A stretch of 10,461 nt of DNA. It comes from CAVPGH01 sp046726955. GTDB lineage: Bacteria > Acidobacteriota > Vicinamibacteria > Fen-336. This document shows positions 7,007 through 10,461 of this stretch, one piece after another. Both the position numbers and the translations under genes were made by a program. The stretch covers positions 1 to 10,461 of the forward strand of contig JBKPBQ010000051.1 in NCBI GenBank assembly GCA_046726955.1, read 5' to 3'. Each line of letters starts with the position of its first letter. The stretch's first letter is position 1. The notes beneath the pieces were generated by a model, which was not told the origin of the DNA, did not search any database, and worked only from the letters and a program-made list of their open reading frames with translations.

Positions 7007-8764
7007 ATGCCCGACCCGAAGCCGGAGGCCGCCCTCGCCGCGACCGACGCGGCCGCCGTCTCCCTGGGTCCGGAGGCGCTCCACGCGCTCCCGGACGGAG
7101 CGGCGGTCGTGGACGGACGCGGCACCCTCGTCTTCCTGAACGCCGCGCTCGCGCGTCTCCACGGCTACCCGTCGGCGCAGATGCTCCTAGGCCGCAGTTG
7201 GGCGGCGCTCTTCACCGACGGCGAGGCCCGCCGGCTCGAAGAGGAGGCTCTCCCCGCGGCCCGGACGCACGGCGCGTGGCGCGGCCGCGCCTCGGGTCTC
7301 GGTCACAGCGGCGGCGTGTTTCCCCTGATGCTCTCGATCGCTCCCGCGGGCGAGGGTTTCGTTCTGGTCCTGCGGGACCAGACCGACGCCGACCGCGAGC
7401 GCGAGCAGATGGCCGCCCTCGCCTATCGCGACGCGCTCACCGGCCTTCCCAACCGCCGCCTCTTCTTCGACCGCCTGACGATCGCGCTCGCCCAGGCCCA
7501 CCGCTACCGCCACCGCCTCGCCGTCGTGTTCGTGGACCTCGACCGCTTCAAGAGCGTCAACGACACGCTCGGACACGTGGTGGGCGACGAGCTGCTGAAG
7601 GCCGTGTCGCAGCGGCTCGCCGATTCCGTGCGCGAGGGCGACACCGTGGCCCGCCTCGGCGGCGACGAGTTCGTCCTGCTCCTCCCCGGCATCCACTACG
7701 CGGAAGACGTGGCCAAGGTCTCGCACAAGCTCGTGGACGCGCTCCGCAAGCCGTTCCGCATCGGGAGCCGCGACGTACGCATGACCGGCAGCGGGGGGAT
7801 CGGCCTCTACCCCGAGGACGGCGACGACGCGGACACGCTCCTCAAGAATGCGGACACCGCGATGTACCGGGCCAAGGAGCGCGGGCGCGACAACTTCCAG
7901 CTCTTCTCCCCCGCAATGGCCGCCCGCGCCATCGAGCGGGGAACGCTCGAGCGCAGCCTGCGCGCCGCCCTCGAGAACGAGGAGATGACGCTCCACTACC
8001 AGCCTTGCCTGGAGCTCGCCACCGGGCGGATCGTGGGAGTGGAAGCACTCCTCCGCTGGCGACGGCCCGAGCTCGGGCTCGTCATGCCCAAGGACTTCAT
8101 CGCCCTCGCCGACTTCACGGGCGTCATCCTTTCCATGGGCCCGTGGGTGCTCGAGACCGCGTGCGCGCAGCTGCGGGCCTGGCACAAGCGGGGCTCGCGC
8201 CACCTCTGGATGGCGGTCAACCTCTCGGCCTACGAGCTGCAGCAGGAGGACCTGGTGGGTCACGTGGAGAAGGCGGTGGTCAAGAGCGGCCTCGAGCCCG
8301 GCTACCTCCACCTGGAGATCCCCGAGGGATACGCCATGCAGAACCTCGACCGCACGGTCGAGACCCTGCGCGCGCTCCGGGCGATCGGAGTCAGCCTGTC
8401 CATCGACGGGTTCGGGGCGGGATTCTCGTCGCTCGCCCATCTCCGCCGCCTGCCCATCGACCGCCTCAAGGTGGACCTCGCGTTCGTGCGCGGGGCGACC
8501 ACGGACCCCGACGACGCCTCCGTGGTCACGGCGGTGATCGCGGTCGCCCACAGCCTGGACATGCGCGTGGTCGCGCAGGGTGTCGAGGACGAGGCACAGG
8601 TCGCGCTCCTGCGCGCGCTCCGCTGCGACGAGGTGCAGGGCTTCCTCTGGAGCGCCCCGGTGCCGCCGACGGAATGCGAGCGGCTGCTCTCCGCGGGCGG
8701 GGTGCCGCCGACACGCGCTTCGGCGGCGAGGCCGAGGCGGCGGAAGCGATCGGGACGGCGTTGA
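7007..8764 (+). CDS. PAS-GGDEF-EAL protein: diguanylate cyclase with degenerate EAL domain
   Basis: A soluble 585-residue cyclic-di-GMP protein. Residues about 20-125 are a PAS sensor domain (LPDGAAVVDGRGTLVFLN, LHGYPSAQMLLG), about 137-300 GGDEF, about 315-560 EAL, then a basic tail (RPRRRKRSGRR). The cyclase site is intact: GGDEF at 218-222 in RLGGDEFVLLL, with the product-inhibition RxxD at Arg209-Asp212 five residues before. The EAL domain keeps Glu346 (EALLRW), Asn405, Glu437, Asp467, Lys488 and Gln544, but DDFG reads DGFG (Gly468), AEGVE reads AQGVE (Gln524), and EITE reads EIPE. Net c-di-GMP synthesis is therefore more likely than breakdown; the EAL domain may bind or regulate. I chose ATG 7007, with GAGGAG 11 bases upstream; a GTG at 6932 would add 25 residues but has no ribosome site. 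The GspE-like gene follows after 19 bases. Confidence 0.93.
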   Translation: MPDPKPEAALAATDAAAVSLGPEALHALPDGAAVVDGRGTLVFLNAALARLHGYPSAQMLLGRSWAALFTDGEARRLEEEALPAARTHGAWRGRASGLGHSGGVFPLMLSIAPAGEGFVLVLRDQTDADREREQMAALAYRDALTGLPNRRLFFDRLTIALAQAHRYRHRLAVVFVDLDRFKSVNDTLGHVVGDELLKAVSQRLADSVREGDTVARLGGDEFVLLLPGIHYAEDVAKVSHKLVDALRKPFRIGSRDVRMTGSGGIGLYPEDGDDADTLLKNADTAMYRAKERGRDNFQLFSPAMAARAIERGTLERSLRAALENEEMTLHYQPCLELATGRIVGVEALLRWRRPELGLVMPKDFIALADFTGVILSMGPWVLETACAQLRAWHKRGSRHLWMAVNLSAYELQQEDLVGHVEKAVVKSGLEPGYLHLEIPEGYAMQNLDRTVETLRALRAIGVSLSIDGFGAGFSSLAHLRRLPIDRLKVDLAFVRGATTDPDDASVVTAVIAVAHSLDMRVVAQGVEDEAQVALLRALRCDEVQGFLWSAPVPPTECERLLSAGGVPPTRASAARPRRRKRSGRR

Positions 8765-8766
8765 CG

Positions 8767-8776
8767 AGGAAGGGAG
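8767..8776 (+). promoter_or_regulatory. Ribosome binding site that sets the GspE-like start
   Basis: AGGAAGGGAG lies 7 bases before the ATG at 8784, and the cysteine cluster conserved at the protein's N-terminus follows at once. The frame is open further back, inside the preceding gene, but those starts lack a site and would encode arginine-rich shadow sequence. Confidence 0.65.
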
Positions 8777-8783
8777 CAACGCG

Positions 8784-10397
8784 ATGATCTCCGCGGTCCC
8801 CCGGGAAGAGCACCCCGCGACGTGCTGGAACTGCCTCCGCGAGTTCGACGCGGTGGTGGCTCCCTGGTGCTCGCACGACCCCAAGCTGCCGAGCAAGATG
8901 TGCCCGTCCTGCGGCCGGTGCTTCTGCCAGGCCAGCGAGAAGTACAAGCAGGAGTTCTGGAGACGCGCCCCGGCGCCCCTCCTCGAGGAGCTGGAGCTCC
9001 TGTCCCGCAGCAAGGACCGGCTCGGCGACATCCTCGTGCAGACGGGCAAGCTCACCACGTCGCAGCTCCTGGCGGCGCTCGTCGCGCAGAAGAGCCGCCC
9101 CGGCGAGGCGACGCTCGCCCAGGTCCTGCGGGAGGACGGCCTCGTCTCCGAGGAGGACCTGGACATCGCCCTCCGCGAGCGCGGCGGCCATCCCCTCACG
9201 GACACGCGCGGGTCGCGCTACTCCACGAAGATCGTCTGCGAGGGGAACGACCCCGCGGCCATCCTCCAGTACCTGCTCTCCCTCGCCGGGCGCCGCGGCG
9301 CGTCGGAGCTACACATCGAGCCGAAGGCGGACGGCGTGGGCGTGAAGTACAGGATCGACGGCGTGGGGTTCCGCCTCGATCCGCTGCCCAAGCGCTTCGA
9401 GAGTGAGCTCCTCGCCAAGATCTTCGAGATCTTCCATCTCGACGCCGCCCACCCCACGCGCCCGCAGCGCGGGCGCACCACCGAGAGGCTGGCCGACGGC
9501 GAGTTCGACCTCGTGGCCCAGACGCTGCCCACGGCCCACGGGGTGAGCGCCTCCATTCGCCTCGTGGACCGGTCCGACTTCATCAAGGACTTCACCACCC
9601 TCGGGGTCACGCTCGAGGACCGGGTGCGCCTCGTGGGGGCGCTGCGCCAGAACTTCGGCCTCGTGCTCGTGACCGGCCCCGTCTACGAGGGCGGCAACAC
9701 CACCGCCTTCTCGGTCATGGACTTCCTGATCCACGCCCAGCGCGACGTGGTGTCGCTGGAGTCGCCGGTCTTCTGGCTCGTCGAGGGCGCGCGCCAGGTG
9801 GACGTCAACGAGGCGGAGACCCGCATCCCCGACGCGCTGCGCTCGGCCGTCTCCGTCCGGCCCGACGTGGTCGTCCTCTTCAAGCCGCCCGACCGGGAGA
9901 CGGCGCTCCTGGCCACGCAGCTCGCGAGCTCGCTCCTCGTCGTCTGCGTGATGCCGGCGCAGAGCACGTCCCAGGCCATCGCCAGCTTCCTGGACATGGG
10001 CGTCCCCCGGCACCTGCTCGCGGGGGCGCTCGGCGTCGTCACCTGCCAGCGCCTCGTCCGGAAGATCTGCCCGATCTGCCGCGAGACGACGGCGCCTCCG
10101 AGCCCGCAGCACCTCGCCCACCGCGGGATCGCCGCCGAGGACGTGGTGCGCATGCGCTTCTACCGCGGCAAAGGGTGCCCGAGCTGCAACCGCGTGGGCT
10201 ACCGCGGGCGCCAGGCCCTCTTCGAGGTGCTGACCGCCAGCCCCGAGGTCGTGGCGGGCATCGCGAACGGCCTGCCGGCGGCGGACGTCGAGGTCCTGGC
10301 GCGCGGGTCGGGCATGAAGCTCCTCCGCGAGCGTGGCATCGATCTCGTCACCCAGGGGGTCACGACCTTCGAGGAGTTCGAAGGTCTAAGGCTCTAA
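8784..10397 (+). CDS. GspE/PilB-like pseudo-ATPase with N-terminal Cys cluster and MshEN-type c-di-GMP-binding region
   Basis: A 537-residue relative of type II secretion/type IV pilus motor ATPases. Residues 14-48 hold eight zinc-finger-like residues: Cys14, 17, 29, 40, 43, 46, 48 and His31. Residues 79-102 fit an MshEN c-di-GMP-binding motif (RLGDILVQTG, then LLAALVAQ); the second copy at 110-133 has lost its Arg and Gly (TLAQVL for RLGxxL). An N2-like domain (ASELHIEP) and the RecA-like core follow. The core is recognisable but stripped: Walker A GPTGSGKTT reads GPVYEGGNTT (Asn305 for Lys), the Asp box IEDPVE reads LESPVF (Ser327), Walker B GEIRD reads FKPPD (Lys367 for Glu), and the His box reads VVCVMPAQS. 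The C-terminal tetracysteine (Cys429/432 and 465/468) and GRQALFEVL remain. ATP hydrolysis is very unlikely; a scaffold or c-di-GMP-sensing role at a pilus or secretion complex is inferred. No pilus genes are in view. Confidence 0.88.
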   Translation: MISAVPREEHPATCWNCLREFDAVVAPWCSHDPKLPSKMCPSCGRCFCQASEKYKQEFWRRAPAPLLEELELLSRSKDRLGDILVQTGKLTTSQLLAALVAQKSRPGEATLAQVLREDGLVSEEDLDIALRERGGHPLTDTRGSRYSTKIVCEGNDPAAILQYLLSLAGRRGASELHIEPKADGVGVKYRIDGVGFRLDPLPKRFESELLAKIFEIFHLDAAHPTRPQRGRTTERLADGEFDLVAQTLPTAHGVSASIRLVDRSDFIKDFTTLGVTLEDRVRLVGALRQNFGLVLVTGPVYEGGNTTAFSVMDFLIHAQRDVVSLESPVFWLVEGARQVDVNEAETRIPDALRSAVSVRPDVVVLFKPPDRETALLATQLASSLLVVCVMPAQSTSQAIASFLDMGVPRHLLAGALGVVTCQRLVRKICPICRETTAPPSPQHLAHRGIAAEDVVRMRFYRGKGCPSCNRVGYRGRQALFEVLTASPEVVAGIANGLPAADVEVLARGSGMKLLRERGIDLVTQGVTTFEEFEGLRL

Positions 10398-10425
10398 GGC
10401 CTGAAAACCCCCTCGGTCCGATCGC

Positions 10426-10461
10426 TTACCGCACCTCGAACTCCACCGGATCGCTGCTCCG
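10426..10461 (-). CDS. Possible C-terminal tail of a convergent gene, partial at right edge
   Basis: On the minus strand the last 36 bases read RSSDPVEFEVR followed by TAA (10428-10426). Good coding composition and a convergent position 28 bases after the GspE-like stop make a gene end plausible. Eleven codons are too few to identify a product or exclude chance. Confidence 0.3.
   Translation of the reverse strand, partial: RSSDPVEFEVR

Overview
The window comes from a high-GC bacterial chromosome and shows two compositional halves. The rightward part (about 2955 to the right edge) is very GC-rich with strong G/C at third codon positions; the line 9481-9540 is 45/60 G+C. The leftward part (1 to about 2820) is less extreme, with more CGA, GAA and ATT codons; the line 2401-2460 is 35/60. 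The gene content (Tat-exported M20-like protein, MoaA, GGDEF/EAL protein, type IV pilus/type II secretion ATPase relative) suits a Gram-negative environmental bacterium of the Acidobacteriota, Myxococcota or Rokubacteria kind. That placement is a guess; nothing here fixes the phylum. No tRNA, rRNA, CRISPR, transposase or integrase is visible.

Left block, minus strand: a broken 3' remnant of a mercuric-reductase-like flavoprotein (about 2818-2337), a two-domain DUF427 protein (2276-1419), and a MOSC/ferredoxin-reductase fusion (1393, running off the left edge). They lie head to tail with short gaps. The remnant lacks its FAD and NAD domains and also carries a one-base frameshift, so an old deletion or recombination joint lies at about 2820-2950, where the base composition also changes.

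Middle block, plus strand: a Tat-exported M20 metallopeptidase relative whose metal ligands are largely replaced (3024-4544), moaA for molybdenum cofactor synthesis (4564-5553), and a membrane-anchored M19 dipeptidase with an intact active site (5582-6730). Spacing suggests one transcript. The M19 gene has a good ribosome-binding site placed for an ATC codon rather than for the GTG that opens the conventional frame.

Right block, plus strand, after a 276-base gap with two inverted repeats: a PAS-GGDEF-EAL protein (7007-8764) with an intact diguanylate cyclase site and a damaged EAL site, and 19 bases later a GspE/PilB-like protein (8784-10397). In the latter, Walker A, Asp box, Walker B and His box are all lost, while an N-terminal cysteine cluster, an MshEN-type c-di-GMP-binding repeat and the C-terminal tetracysteine motif remain. 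The most interesting reading is a two-gene c-di-GMP module: a cyclase beside a pseudo-ATPase receptor that could act on a pilus or secretion machine elsewhere in the genome. The last 36 bases may hold the tail of a convergent minus-strand gene.
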